Shown: positions 22,048 through 31,076 of the stretch, in pieces | Numbering within the stretch: the stretch's first letter is position 1 | How the letters are laid out: each line of letters opens with the position of its first letter | Virus record (IMG/VR): IMGVR_UViG_3300010939_000078 | Span: 1 to 43,631 of that record | Direction: 5' to 3' (one strand) | Source: a virus | Length of the DNA stretch: 43,631 bases | Notes under the pieces: model-generated | Told to the model about the DNA's origin: nothing | Databases searched by the model: none | Seen by the model: the letters and a program-made list of their open reading frames with translations, nothing else | Position numbers and translations under genes: made by a program

Positions 22048-22519
22048 TTCAATTCTCGGTCAAATCATTGTCGCATTTCGGGACGCTCTCAGAAACGACA
22101 TTCCTCTGGCCGGTATTAAGAAAGAGCACATCCTGATCCAGGCGGTTCCTGAAAACGTTGCATCCGCGCCTTCCAACATGCCGTTCATCACGGTTTCTTC
22201 GTTCCTTGCCGAGTCGTTTCCCAATCCCGGCACAAACGTATCGGACGACTATGGATATCCGATTTCTGTTTTTATCGTGGACCGCAAGTCTACCGTCATA
22301 AACGACTTCACTTGTCTTGATCAGCGATTTGTTTGGCGCGAATCAATCCTTGACCATTTCATCCGCGGCAAAGTCGCGATCACTGCTACGGGGACCATTC
22401 AATATGACGTCACGATCGAGCCGTCTCCCATCGTAGACGTACCGGCGTGGTTTGAACGGGAGCTTTTCGTTTCTCCGATGACATTTAGAGCGGTGACCCG
22501 CGTGACGAGGAGAACCTGA
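22040..22519 (+). CDS. Tail terminator/completion candidate
   Basis: This 159-residue protein has FRDALRNDIPLAGIKKEHI near the N-terminus, an alternating beta region (PISVFIVDRK) and TFRAVTRVTRR at the end. This resembles the helix-plus-beta layout of phage tail completion proteins. It overlaps the next gene at 22519 by one base. The genes on either side are connector and virion-morphogenesis genes. Confidence 0.5.
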   Translation: MANSILGQIIVAFRDALRNDIPLAGIKKEHILIQAVPENVASAPSNMPFITVSSFLAESFPNPGTNVSDDYGYPISVFIVDRKSTVINDFTCLDQRFVWRESILDHFIRGKVAITATGTIQYDVTIEPSPIVDVPAWFERELFVSPMTFRAVTRVTRRT

Positions 22520-22989
22520 TGCCAGACATAACCCAAGAAGTTGTCGAAAACGAAGCAGACTTTCAGGGAATCTATGATGATATCGCACTGAATTTCCGGG
22601 AGGCTGAATACAAATCTGAACTAAGTGATTTTGAAGACGAGCTGTATGAACTCCATGCAGACAGTTTTGCGTTAGAACGCGACCCTAACCTGTCGGCATG
22701 GCCGCCACTGGCCGCCGCGACAATCGCCCGAAAAGGGCACGATGAAATTCTTTTCGAGTCCGGTCGTCTCAGAACTTCGCTCACCACGAAGGGTGGGCCA
22801 GGTCACACCGGTGAAATCTTCGATCGAGGACTGTCATTCGGAACGGACGTCCCATATTCGATCTTCCACCAGCAAGGCACGCGAAACATGCCGCAGCGTG
22901 CCCACGTCGGTATGTCTCCTAAACTCGTTGAAGATTTAACCGAAACGATAACCAAATCAGCCGTAAACAAATTGAGAAAGTCCCGGTGA
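22519..22989 (+). CDS. Virion morphogenesis protein (Mu gpG/HK97 gp10-like)
   Basis: This 156-residue protein carries WPPLAAATIARKG, ILFESGRLRTSL and YSIFHQQGTRNMPQRAHVGMS. The last two are recognisable signatures of the phage virion morphogenesis/gp10 family (SGRL followed by H-x-x-G-x-R-x-x-P-x-R). The protein acts in tail-head joining or tail completion. Its stop overlaps the next start as TGATG. Confidence 0.8.
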   Translation: MPDITQEVVENEADFQGIYDDIALNFREAEYKSELSDFEDELYELHADSFALERDPNLSAWPPLAAATIARKGHDEILFESGRLRTSLTTKGGPGHTGEIFDRGLSFGTDVPYSIFHQQGTRNMPQRAHVGMSPKLVEDLTETITKSAVNKLRKSR

Positions 22990-23261
22990 TGAAAAAACAG
23001 CAAACACTCAAACGAAATTATCACGGATACGAAATCATCAGTGTTCAGAATTTGGAACCTGTTGAGAATAGTGACGGGTGGAAACACACCGTCTTCAATA
23101 ATGAGGAAGAGCAGGTCGGTACGGCTCACACTCTGTCAGATGCGATTTGGCTTGCGCGCAACGTCATGGCAAGCGGCGAAGTTGTTCAAGCACCTGAACC
23201 TGGAGCCGGAGACACACAAGATCCCAATTCAGACATTCCCGAATCCGAGGAGCATGAATAA
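22989..23261 (+). CDS. Hypothetical protein
   Basis: This 90-residue protein has a basic start (MKKQQTLKRNYHG) and a possible small domain (NLEPVENSDGWKHTVFNNEEEQVGTAHTLSDAIWLARNVMASG). It ends in an acidic tail of Pro, Asp and Glu. It overlaps both neighbours by one to a few bases. Not identified. Confidence 0.5.
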   Translation: MKKQQTLKRNYHGYEIISVQNLEPVENSDGWKHTVFNNEEEQVGTAHTLSDAIWLARNVMASGEVVQAPEPGAGDTQDPNSDIPESEEHE

Positions 23262-24151
23262 TGGGCAGCATGGGACATCAGGGCCTGTTTGCAGCTGAAC
23301 CGGGTGCCAGCCCGCATATATTCGACGTGAGTTCTGAAGTATACGAAATCCTAAATGAAAGCGTGCAAAAGCGCGCTGTGATTCTTGACACGGCAGGCAT
23401 ACGGGGCACCCGATCACACTCAGAGGAACGAACGAAAGCTGGGCTGGTAGAGATCGGCGGATCTTTCGTGATTAACCCGTCCCCAGCAGACTTGGATTTG
23501 TGGCTTCCGCGAATTCTGGGAGCTGCTGAAGTTGCTGATTTATTTGATGTGGCCGAGACACTTCCACCGTTTGGACTTCTTTTCGAGCGGGTTGCCGAGC
23601 AGTTTCAATACACGGATTGCAAAGTCAACAGTGCTACGTTTCGAGCACGTGCCGGCGAGTTGCTGGAGCTGGAAATCAACGTCATGGGTTTGGCAGAAGT
23701 CATTGGCACCCCGTTTCCGGCAATCACTCCTGGGATTGCCGCAAACAATGCCCCGTATGCATTCTCGGAAGCGGAGATCACGCTTGTATCCGGCGCGCGT
23801 ATTTGTGTTGATTTTGAGATTACAATCGACAACCAGTTGCGGCGGCGGTTCTCAAATTCCTTGACGGCAACCGACCTGACAGCCGGCGACAGGATCGTGA
23901 CCTGTAAATTCAAGACGCCCTACACGTCGTCTGAACTTGGTCTGTACGCCCAGGCAACGGCCGGGGCAGCCGGGACCGTTGTCTTCACAAACGGGACAAT
24001 TTCGACAACGATCACGCTGGGAGTTATTCAATTTCCGGATGTGACGCCTGTGATATCGGACAAAGACGAAATCTTTTTGCAACTTGAAGGCATTGCCCGC
24101 ATGAGCGGATCGACGGCCGACATTGCCGTCACAAACGACAGCTTGGTTTAA
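23261..24151 (+). CDS. Major tail (tube) protein
   Basis: This 296-residue protein has GAGGAG 8 nt upstream of its ATG. It is rich in beta strands: SSEVYEILNESVQKRAV, EIGGSFVINPSPADLDLWLPRILG, RVAEQFQYTDCKVNSATF, LELEINVMGL. It has a second Thr/Gly-rich half (LTATDLTAGDRIVTCKFKT). This order, with the strand-rich tube domain followed by an Ig-like extension, matches siphovirus tail tube proteins. It lies immediately before the tail assembly chaperones. Confidence 0.75.
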   Translation: MGSMGHQGLFAAEPGASPHIFDVSSEVYEILNESVQKRAVILDTAGIRGTRSHSEERTKAGLVEIGGSFVINPSPADLDLWLPRILGAAEVADLFDVAETLPPFGLLFERVAEQFQYTDCKVNSATFRARAGELLELEINVMGLAEVIGTPFPAITPGIAANNAPYAFSEAEITLVSGARICVDFEITIDNQLRRRFSNSLTATDLTAGDRIVTCKFKTPYTSSELGLYAQATAGAAGTVVFTNGTISTTITLGVIQFPDVTPVISDKDEIFLQLEGIARMSGSTADIAVTNDSLV

Positions 24152-24166
24152 CGGAGGACCCAACGG

Positions 24167-24565
24167 GTGAAAGCACTGAGTGAAAGCAACGGGCGCTGCG
24201 CATTTATCCCGGACGGATATACGCGGGACGGATTTATCGAAGGCACCAAATTTCATCCCGGCGCGCGATTTGTGTATCGCCCTGCAACCAGTACAGAACG
24301 AGCCGTCGTCAACGGTGCCATCCAGTTTGAATATGCCAAAGGAACGGAAGAGGGATTTTCTCGGACAGAGAAACTTGCGGCCGAGCTACTGGTGTCTCAC
24401 GTGGTGCGCTGGGATATAGCAGATCCGGACGGGAATGAAGTCAAACTCACTGCCAAGAATGCTCTGAGAATCGAACCGCATTTGTTCAATCGTATGTATC
24501 GCGTTGTCATGGGAGAATCGGTGGCCGATCAACAGGAAGAAGTTGCAACGGAAAAAAACTCATAA
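24167..24565 (+). CDS. Tail assembly chaperone (G-like product)
   Basis: This 132-residue protein runs from a GTG at 24167 with GGAGG upstream. It has a beta start (FVYRPATSTERAVVNGAIQFEY) followed by helices (TEKLAAELLVSHVVRW; NALRIEPHLFNRMYRVVMG). It lies between tail tube and tape measure genes, as lambda G does. A -1 slippery heptamer overlaps the end of the frame, and the -1 frame continues without a stop into the downstream gene. The GT product would be about 274 residues. Confidence 0.75.
   Translation: MKALSESNGRCAFIPDGYTRDGFIEGTKFHPGARFVYRPATSTERAVVNGAIQFEYAKGTEEGFSRTEKLAAELLVSHVVRWDIADPDGNEVKLTAKNALRIEPHLFNRMYRVVMGESVADQQEEVATEKNS
24553..24559 (+). other. -1 ribosomal frameshift site A-AAA-AAC
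   Basis: The heptamer A-AAA-AAC is in the correct register: zero-frame codons are GAA, AAA, AAC. A -1 shift reads CTC-ATA-ACC-GGG-TTG-ATG, which is the frame of the downstream gene. The zero-frame stop TAA follows at 24563. This is the organisation of the G/GT tail chaperone pair in lambda-like phages. Confidence 0.85.
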
Positions 24566-24573
24566 CCGGGTTG

Positions 24574-24990
24574 ATGCTGCTAACGTGTCACCCGGAAGTC
24601 GCTTACCGGTCATGCGAATCTTGCAAAGCTGTGATGTACGATCATGGAACGGGGGAAGTTATTACAGACCGTCTCGGAGCGCCCCGACCAAGACCCAAAG
24701 GAACAAAGCCGCCTTGCGGATATCCGGGCCGCTGGAAGGACGACGAGCATCCAAAGGGAACTGGGTGCGCAAAAGTCTCTCCGGAATCTAACTCAAGCCT
24801 GACTCCGGAAAACGAATTGGCATACCAGCACTATCTCGAATGCCGTGCGATCGGACAGTTCCCAGACGATGCGATTGTAAGACGTAATGCGGCCACAATT
24901 CGCCGGATTGAAGAACTAGTCGAACAGGTCAATTCAAACCGGACCGATCAAAACATGCGAAACATCGCTCAACTATTGAGAAGACGCTGA
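24574..24990 (+). CDS. Tail assembly chaperone, T domain (frameshift extension)
   Basis: This frame is open from 24559 when entered by the -1 shift; a TTG at 24571 or ATG at 24574 could also start it, but without a clear Shine-Dalgarno. The 138-residue part has SCESCKAV, CGYPGRWKDDEHPKGTGC (Cys-rich) and a helical C-terminus (NRTDQNMRNIAQLLRRR). Such Cys pairs and a helical tail are common in GT extensions that contact the tape measure. Confidence 0.7.
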   Translation: MLLTCHPEVAYRSCESCKAVMYDHGTGEVITDRLGAPRPRPKGTKPPCGYPGRWKDDEHPKGTGCAKVSPESNSSLTPENELAYQHYLECRAIGQFPDDAIVRRNAATIRRIEELVEQVNSNRTDQNMRNIAQLLRRR

Positions 24991-24991
24991 A

Positions 24992-26428
24992 ATGCCGGAC
25001 GCCATTCGTGATCTTGTAATCAAGATTGCTATCCAGCAGACCGGCGTGAAGCTCCGCGCCCCGGATTTCGGCCCGATTCTTCTGCCGGTCCAAGAATTCC
25101 AAAAAAAAACCACAGCCAGTTTTGACAACATAACAGATAAAGTCGATGACCTCGGCGAAGAGATTGCCGATCTGAAACCTAAGCTTGAAGAAGTCGGTAT
25201 CGCATCCGGAGAAGCCCGCCAAAAACTGGCAGACGACACGCTCAAGATGGGCGAAGGCTTCCGGACCGCCGGCGAGGGAGCGTTCACGCTGGCCCGTGGT
25301 ATTGCGTTCGTGGGGATCGCAGGCGAAGAAGATTTAGCCAAAGTCGTTCAGACGATCGCCAAGTTTCAGGGTGCGTTTGATATCTTTAAGGGCGGCATCG
25401 ACGTGGTGAAGGGCCTCACGGAAGGGACACGGGCCTTGCGTACCGTCACGGCATCGGCCGCGGTTGCCGAGACCGGGCTGGCGGCTGCGAACACGGCGGT
25501 AGCGACAACCGGGGCAGCCGCGACCACTTCGATGCGTGCCTTGATGGCAACACTGGGGCCGATTGCGTTGGCGGCGTCGGCCGTTGGCGTGGCGTTCCTG
25601 ATCTTCAGAGATGCCCCTGACGATATCGACGATACGACCGGTGCCTTGGAGAGACAAAGGAAAATACTCAGACAGATCGCAGACGATAAAAGACAGGGGG
25701 TCTTCGACGAGCCACTCGCCATTTTTCTACTATCTGAAGGACTGCTCTCTTTAGAGGATCAGTTGGATTTGATCCAAGACAAGATAAAGAAATTCACCCC
25801 TGCTCTCCAAGAGGCGTTTGCCGATCCCAGTAAAGACTTTGCTGTCTCGGCTCTGCCCTCACTGAAAGAATTCGTCCAGCTTGAAAAAGACAGGTTGGGT
25901 ATCCTCAAGCAACAAAAAGCTGAACTTCAATCGGCTCATGACATTGCCGCCAGCGACCTTGCGACCGCAAAACAGCGCATCGACATTGAACGAGGAAAGC
26001 TACAAACGGCGAAAGAACGTTTCGGGCTGTTGAGCAAAGAGGATCAGCTTCAACTGGGTCGCATCGGGAAAAGGTTTGAAACGGGCGGAGCAGCCGCTTT
26101 GAGTATTGAGGAGGCTCAACTTGCCAGCCGAGTTCTCGGCGGCGTGGGGGGAAGACGCATCCTTTCGGAACGAGCATCCATCCAAGCCGATGTTGCCGGG
26201 TTTGGTAAAGTATCCGGGCTCTTAGGGGCTGGTGCAGGCATTGAACAAGCCGAAGCGATCGCCAGAGAAGCGCAGGAAAAACTCGGCGGAGCGGATGGTC
26301 TAATCACCACGCTCACAGGCTCGCTGGAATTGATCACCACTAACATCGACAGCCTGAGAGAGATCATCATACAAACATTGAAAAAGCAATCCGATCTTGA
26401 GGCGAGAATCGATAAGCTTAATAACTGA
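24992..26428 (+). CDS. Tape measure protein (short)
   Basis: This 478-residue protein has a helical N-terminus, a hydrophobic and Ala-rich middle (TSMRALMATLGPIALAASAVG, then VAFLIF) that could span a membrane, and long coiled-coil stretches (QLEKDRLGILKQQKAELQS). It lies directly after the chaperone frame. At the usual 0.15 nm per residue, 478 residues would give a tail about 70 nm long, which is short for a siphovirus. Confidence 0.72.
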   Translation: MPDAIRDLVIKIAIQQTGVKLRAPDFGPILLPVQEFQKKTTASFDNITDKVDDLGEEIADLKPKLEEVGIASGEARQKLADDTLKMGEGFRTAGEGAFTLARGIAFVGIAGEEDLAKVVQTIAKFQGAFDIFKGGIDVVKGLTEGTRALRTVTASAAVAETGLAAANTAVATTGAAATTSMRALMATLGPIALAASAVGVAFLIFRDAPDDIDDTTGALERQRKILRQIADDKRQGVFDEPLAIFLLSEGLLSLEDQLDLIQDKIKKFTPALQEAFADPSKDFAVSALPSLKEFVQLEKDRLGILKQQKAELQSAHDIAASDLATAKQRIDIERGKLQTAKERFGLLSKEDQLQLGRIGKRFETGGAAALSIEEAQLASRVLGGVGGRRILSERASIQADVAGFGKVSGLLGAGAGIEQAEAIAREAQEKLGGADGLITTLTGSLELITTNIDSLREIIIQTLKKQSDLEARIDKLNN

Positions 26429-26432
26429 GAAA

Positions 26433-26774
26433 TCATTTTCCATCTATTTCTTTCAAGTAAGGGTTTTTTCTCCAGGTTCCCTGTGGCGGCGGTGAAAATT
26501 TTTCTGGATTAAACATGAACGATTCCCACTGAACACGCCTTAGATATGCCTGCGTTTGATTGAAATATATCTCCGACTTTCGTTTTTTCAGTTCCCGTTT
26601 CTCTTTTTCCTCAGCATCCAATTTTTTGTGCATCCGCTGGACAAGTCTGCTGGCTTCAATGGCGTCACTGGCTTCACTGGCTTCACTGGCTTCACTGGCT
26701 TCAATGGCATCGACTTCTGATTTCGACTCGCATCCAATACAAAAAAAAACAATGACCAGCATGAGCGTTTTCAT
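26433..26774 (-). CDS. Lipoprotein moron inside the tail operon
   Basis: The 113-residue product begins MKTLMLVIVFFCIGC, a signal peptide with an IGC lipobox (Cys15). Next come acidic EAS repeats encoded by a 9-bp tandem repeat, then a charged helical region (HKKLDAEEKEKRELKKRK) and a Pro-rich end. The gene runs against the surrounding late operon, has its own GGAG upstream of the ATG, and lies between tape measure and distal tail genes. Secreted lipoproteins at such places often alter the host envelope, including superinfection exclusion; this role is inferred. A weak minus-strand promoter candidate is TTGCGG (26832-26827), 18 nt before TATATT (26808-26803). Confidence 0.7.
   Translation of the reverse strand: MKTLMLVIVFFCIGCESKSEVDAIEASEASEASEASDAIEASRLVQRMHKKLDAEEKEKRELKKRKSEIYFNQTQAYLRRVQWESFMFNPEKFSPPPQGTWRKNPYLKEIDGK
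26665..26702. repeat. 9-bp tandem repeat in the lipoprotein gene
   Basis: CACTGGCTT is repeated in tandem about four times, encoding the EAS tripeptide on the minus strand next to the lipobox. The unit length preserves frame, so the linker between membrane anchor and helical domain may vary in length. Confidence 0.9.
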
Positions 26775-26812
26775 TTGATTCTCCTATTTGAACCGGCTAC
26801 TGAATATACCCG

Positions 26813-27523
26813 ATGATCTTCAAGTACCGCAACTACACTCACGATAACAACGAGGTCGAAGTCGTGTTTCGACAATCGGCATTGTTCGACCAGCGTGGGA
26901 ATCGCCGCGGGTTGCGGAAGCGGCTGGAATTGAAAGGGGTCCTGCACGGCACATCGCAGGCAAACCTCACCACGAAGCTGAACGCCCTGGATGCCGCATA
27001 CACCGTCAACGGCGGAGACGCCGTTTTGTTTCTTGACGACGGCACGACACAGACACACCACAAGCTGATTTCGTCGGGAACTCTGACCGGTGTGCGAGTT
27101 GTACAGCCCCCGTCATTCGCCCCCGGCGACGGTGCTGAGTATTCCACGTTCCGAAGTTATACGATCGTCCTAGAGGCCGATTTCATCGGAGACAGTAATA
27201 TCCTCAGCTCCGAGGAAGCAGTCACGATCGTGGGTACTGGCGGGCCGAGGTTTGCGTATTTAGAGACACTCGTTACTTCCGCAGTCCGGCAACAGGTCAA
27301 CAAATTTACGCTGGTCCGGATGACCCAGAGCGGATTGGCAAAAGGATATCTATCTTACCCGTTTGTCCCGGCCCCGATCTGGCCGGCACTGGAAGATGTC
27401 GACCAGCGGTCAATTGTGACTCGATCTCCAAAAGATCAGGGGTTGATATTCACCGATTTTCCAATTTCGTGGACTTACAAATTTACGTCAGACGTTGCAC
27501 AATCAGGAATTCCGAACAGGTAA
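26813..27523 (+). CDS. Distal tail-like protein
   Basis: This 236-residue protein has RGLRKRLELKGVLHGTSQANL, DAVLFLDDGTTQTHHKL and RSYTIVLEADF, a beta-rich arrangement with an internal OB-like part that suggests a Dit-type ring protein. The gene follows the tape measure gene except for the opposed lipoprotein gene. The assignment is by position and general fold. Confidence 0.55.
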   Translation: MIFKYRNYTHDNNEVEVVFRQSALFDQRGNRRGLRKRLELKGVLHGTSQANLTTKLNALDAAYTVNGGDAVLFLDDGTTQTHHKLISSGTLTGVRVVQPPSFAPGDGAEYSTFRSYTIVLEADFIGDSNILSSEEAVTIVGTGGPRFAYLETLVTSAVRQQVNKFTLVRMTQSGLAKGYLSYPFVPAPIWPALEDVDQRSIVTRSPKDQGLIFTDFPISWTYKFTSDVAQSGIPNR

Positions 27524-27535
27524 GGGAGAGCAGGA

Positions 27536-28840
27536 ATGGCGACACGACAATGGCTGGGAGATGCGCTTGCGGTCGCGAACGTGCAGACGCTCACAGTGGG
27601 CGGAACATGGGTCAACGGTGACAAAATCACGCTTACAATCAACGGCAAGGATATTGTGATCACGGTCGGGAACGATATCACCACGACACAGGTGGCGTTG
27701 CTGGTGGCCGAAGCATGGAACGGCACGCCCATCACTGATCCGGCGGCGTCAACCGGCACGACGGGTGATCTGATTCCGGAATACAATGAGATCACGGCGT
27801 CCGCATCGTCAGCCGTGGTGACGTTGACGCATGACACACAAGGCGTGCCGTTCACGCTGGCTCAATCTGAGGATTCCACGTTGGGAACCATTACGGGACC
27901 CGCTGCGACGACGGCTGCCACCGGTCCGAACCATTGGGACGAAGCCGATAACTGGAGCGGATCGGCAGTACCGGTTGCTACGGATGACGTGATATTCGAC
28001 AGTGGATCGGTCCCGGTAAAGTATGGCCTCGCACAGAGTGCAGTCACGCTCGCGTCGCTTACGGTGGAAATGGGTTACAGCGGTTTCATTGGACTGCCAA
28101 ATTTGAACGTGGATGCAGGATCGAGCAATTCGTATTCGGAATACCGCGCAACCGAACTGGCAATCTCGGCTACCACGATCACGATCGGTGGCGGGGAAGG
28201 GAACGGGTCCGGACGAATCAAACTCAACACCGGGACTGTCAACACGACGATCAATGTTTTCAATACCGGCCAGGCTTCCGAAACTGGCGTGCCTTCTTTC
28301 ATTTGGAATTCCGGGACCGCCACTAACAATGTCAACCTGCTAAAAGGGAACGTTGGAGTTGCAATTTTTTCCGGAGACGTTGTCACGATCACGAATTTGC
28401 GGATCGGATTCGTAAGTTCTACGATCGGAGACGTGACGTTGAGGGCTGGGTCTGGGCTGACAATCACCAACGTCACGATGGGAGGCGGGACCGTCACGCT
28501 GCAATCCGCAACCACGCTGGTCGATATGACGGACGGCGTGTTGACGCTGCTCTCTGGAGCGCATGCCGCGTTGAATATCGACGGTGGAACGTGTCTCTAC
28601 CGATCGGCCGGAACTCTCACACAAGGCCGGGTAGGTCCGGATGGTACTATCGATTGTTCGCAAGATCCCAACGCGCGCACATTCACGAACCTCGAATTGT
28701 TAGAACAATCAACGTTCAAAGATCCTAACAAGAGCGTGACGTTTACGAATGCAATCGAGCTCACCAGAACCGGAATCGAGAAATTGAAAGAACTGAACCT
28801 TGGCAGCCACTACAGCATCCAGCGTGGAGTGATTCCGTAA
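27536..28840 (+). CDS. Beta-solenoid tail fibre-like protein
   Basis: This 434-residue protein is very rich in Thr, Gly, Val and Asn. The central half consists of short strands with Gly and Asn turns (TITIGGGEGNGSGRIKLN, TNVTMGGGTVTLQS), typical of a right-handed beta-helix. The N-terminus (MATRQWLGDALAVANVQTLTV) may anchor it to the tail. The stop overlaps the hub gene start (TAATG at 28838-28842). A receptor-binding or fibre role is likely. Confidence 0.65.
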   Translation: MATRQWLGDALAVANVQTLTVGGTWVNGDKITLTINGKDIVITVGNDITTTQVALLVAEAWNGTPITDPAASTGTTGDLIPEYNEITASASSAVVTLTHDTQGVPFTLAQSEDSTLGTITGPAATTAATGPNHWDEADNWSGSAVPVATDDVIFDSGSVPVKYGLAQSAVTLASLTVEMGYSGFIGLPNLNVDAGSSNSYSEYRATELAISATTITIGGGEGNGSGRIKLNTGTVNTTINVFNTGQASETGVPSFIWNSGTATNNVNLLKGNVGVAIFSGDVVTITNLRIGFVSSTIGDVTLRAGSGLTITNVTMGGGTVTLQSATTLVDMTDGVLTLLSGAHAALNIDGGTCLYRSAGTLTQGRVGPDGTIDCSQDPNARTFTNLELLEQSTFKDPNKSVTFTNAIELTRTGIEKLKELNLGSHYSIQRGVIP

Positions 28841-30486
28841 TGGCCATTCCAGACGGTGTTTTCACTTTCCCCGGACTTGCCGGAGTCCGCAAAGCCAGCT
28901 ACACGCTCACGCACGGGGTTTCTCCGTCTGTAGCGATAGTCGAAGTCATCCCGCAGATCCTCACCAGTGTGCACGGCACAATGCGATTTCTGTATGGCGC
29001 AACGGCCATACAATTCCCAGCGTCGAAGATCATATCGGCGACGGTTCGAAAGTCCGGTACCGGTTGGGTTCAGGTCGTGAAGATTTCCGACCGGAGGTGG
29101 AGGTTTACCGAAACCGGGGAAATTTCCGGCGTCTTCAATTTGCGCAAAGACGATGAGGTCCTTGACGCGAACACTGAAAAGACACCGCAGCAAATCGCCA
29201 CGCTCTGTTTTCAGGCCATGCACCAATTCGTATTCTCGATTTCCGAATTACCGAACTTGTCGCGGCCTGAAATGATTCTCGAAAATGAAAACCCCGCCCA
29301 AGTGCTCTCTGATTTGTGTGACGGGCTAGGCTGCCGGGTGGTGCTCGGATTAGACAACGTGCTGCGGATTCGTAGAGTCGGCACCGGTTCCGGACTGCCC
29401 ACGAAGGGAGTCATGTCGCCGTCGTTCTCAGTCAATGTTCCGAACGTTCCCGATTCTATTAAGGTTGTGGGGGGCAAGACACGTTTACAATCGCGGTGGA
29501 CGCTCGAAGCCGTGGGGGAAGATACGGATGGTTCGATCAAACCGATAAACGGCTTGAGTTATACTCCGGCAAGTGGGTGGAACAAAGAATGGATCGGGAA
29601 TTATTCAAATGTCTTAACGGAATTTGGAAAATCATCGCACGCTCTCGCGAAAAAAACTGTGCACCGGTGGTACAGGATCACCACCACTAACTTCTTAGGC
29701 CTGGTCATTAACAGAAAACAGTCGCTGCCGATTGAGCCTGCGTTATTCGAGACATTTGCCGACGATCACAGCGAGATCCGAGCCAAAAATGCCGTAGTTC
29801 GAGGTGTTCACTGGCTCAATCCAAACCAAATTTTACTATTTGCTGCAAATTCCTCAACAACAGACCTATACGATGGATCGTTCACGATCAATACAAAAGA
29901 AGGGGTTGTGCAGTTCAGCGAACCGGTCGTTAAGACAACTCAAAACGGGAATAATATCGATACGGATCCAGCCGAGTTGACTTTGGAGGTCTCTTTCTCG
30001 TTTCAGAATGCGACCACGAAATTGTGGAAGCGAATCGAAATCAGCCGCAATATCGGATCTCCAAGCCAGGGGACCGGCCCGTTGATCCTCAAACGGGAAG
30101 ACATCGTCAGAACCCTAAAGTTGAATTACGACGGCAACGGGAATCCCATTTCAATTACCGACACATTTGATGCCGCACAACAAGAGGCTAATTCTCAAAT
30201 CAACGCCAAGCTTGCGGAATTCCAATCGCCGCAAGCATTCACGGCCGACTATGCCGGGCTGCTCCCTATCAGCCTCGACGGGGCGATTCATCAGGTCTCG
30301 TGGGATGTCGGGCCGAGCGGTGCAATCACCCGCGCGGGATTCAATACAGAATTCGACCCGGCTATCCCGCGATTCAAGAGACTCAGGGAAATTGAACAGC
30401 AACGCGATACCATCGAAGCTGCCAAAGCAATCAAGCGAAACTTGAAGAAAGCCGGATTTCGCGGCTTGCCAGGAGCGGGGTTTTGA
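28840..30486 (+). CDS. Tail hub / late-control-like protein
   Basis: This 548-residue protein has an N-terminus typical of tail hub proteins (TLTHGVSPSVAIVEVIPQ; FPASKIISATV), and a segment LSDLCDGLGCRVVLGLDNVLRIRRVG like the gpD/gp27-type hub domain. The C-terminal third is charged and helical (IEQQRDTIEAAKAIKRNLKKAG). It should sit at the tail tip and contact the fibre and the distal tail ring. Confidence 0.65.
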   Translation: MAIPDGVFTFPGLAGVRKASYTLTHGVSPSVAIVEVIPQILTSVHGTMRFLYGATAIQFPASKIISATVRKSGTGWVQVVKISDRRWRFTETGEISGVFNLRKDDEVLDANTEKTPQQIATLCFQAMHQFVFSISELPNLSRPEMILENENPAQVLSDLCDGLGCRVVLGLDNVLRIRRVGTGSGLPTKGVMSPSFSVNVPNVPDSIKVVGGKTRLQSRWTLEAVGEDTDGSIKPINGLSYTPASGWNKEWIGNYSNVLTEFGKSSHALAKKTVHRWYRITTTNFLGLVINRKQSLPIEPALFETFADDHSEIRAKNAVVRGVHWLNPNQILLFAANSSTTDLYDGSFTINTKEGVVQFSEPVVKTTQNGNNIDTDPAELTLEVSFSFQNATTKLWKRIEISRNIGSPSQGTGPLILKREDIVRTLKLNYDGNGNPISITDTFDAAQQEANSQINAKLAEFQSPQAFTADYAGLLPISLDGAIHQVSWDVGPSGAITRAGFNTEFDPAIPRFKRLREIEQQRDTIEAAKAIKRNLKKAGFRGLPGAGF

Positions 30487-31073
30487 ACAGCTTCGAAAAT
30501 CTCTACAGCATCCCGTTCCGCAACGATTCGGGTGAGCAGATCCCAGCGTTCGGGGTTTTCAAAGTCACCGGGTCGGTAACGATCACAGACTTCGGGCAAG
30601 CGCTGAAGGCCGAGAAGCCTGATACCTACGGATCTCAGTTCATCCATTTCGTCAACGGGCCGCAGCCGGTCGACGGCACTAAAATCGGCTACTGTGCCAA
30701 CCCGTCCCAACCGGTGTATGCGAAATACGATACCGGGACGACGCCGGCCAACGCGGACCTGTGGGGGCCTGATTCGTCGTTCGATTTGAAGGAGGATGTG
30801 GGCGGCTTTCAGATCATCGGAGGTGTCGTCAGCGGGCGCGTGCTGGTCGTGCAGGCCCCAATGATAATGTTACTGGCCAAGACCGATGCGGCACACGCCA
30901 AATCCGCGTCTGGGACGATCAGCGTGTGGGACGGGACGCTGGGCAGCGAAACCGATTCGACGAAGAATATCACAGGCGTCCATAATCACTTCGCCGATCT
31001 GGCGACTACAAAGTTTGTTGTGGCGGCGTGGCGAGGTGGTGCAGACTGGTTGGAGATTTCAGGGGAATGTTGA
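30483..31073 (+). CDS. Tail-tip associated protein
   Basis: This 196-residue protein runs from a TTG at 30483 that overlaps the hub stop (TTGA); AGGAG lies 7 nt upstream, supporting this start. The sequence is beta-rich (IPFRNDSGEQIPAFGVFKVTG; GGVVSGRVLVVQAPM). A C-terminal part ends ISGEC. Its position after the hub gene suggests a tail-tip or adhesion protein. Family unknown. Confidence 0.58.
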   Translation: MNSFENLYSIPFRNDSGEQIPAFGVFKVTGSVTITDFGQALKAEKPDTYGSQFIHFVNGPQPVDGTKIGYCANPSQPVYAKYDTGTTPANADLWGPDSSFDLKEDVGGFQIIGGVVSGRVLVVQAPMIMLLAKTDAAHAKSASGTISVWDGTLGSETDSTKNITGVHNHFADLATTKFVVAAWRGGADWLEISGEC

Positions 31074-31076
31074 GCG

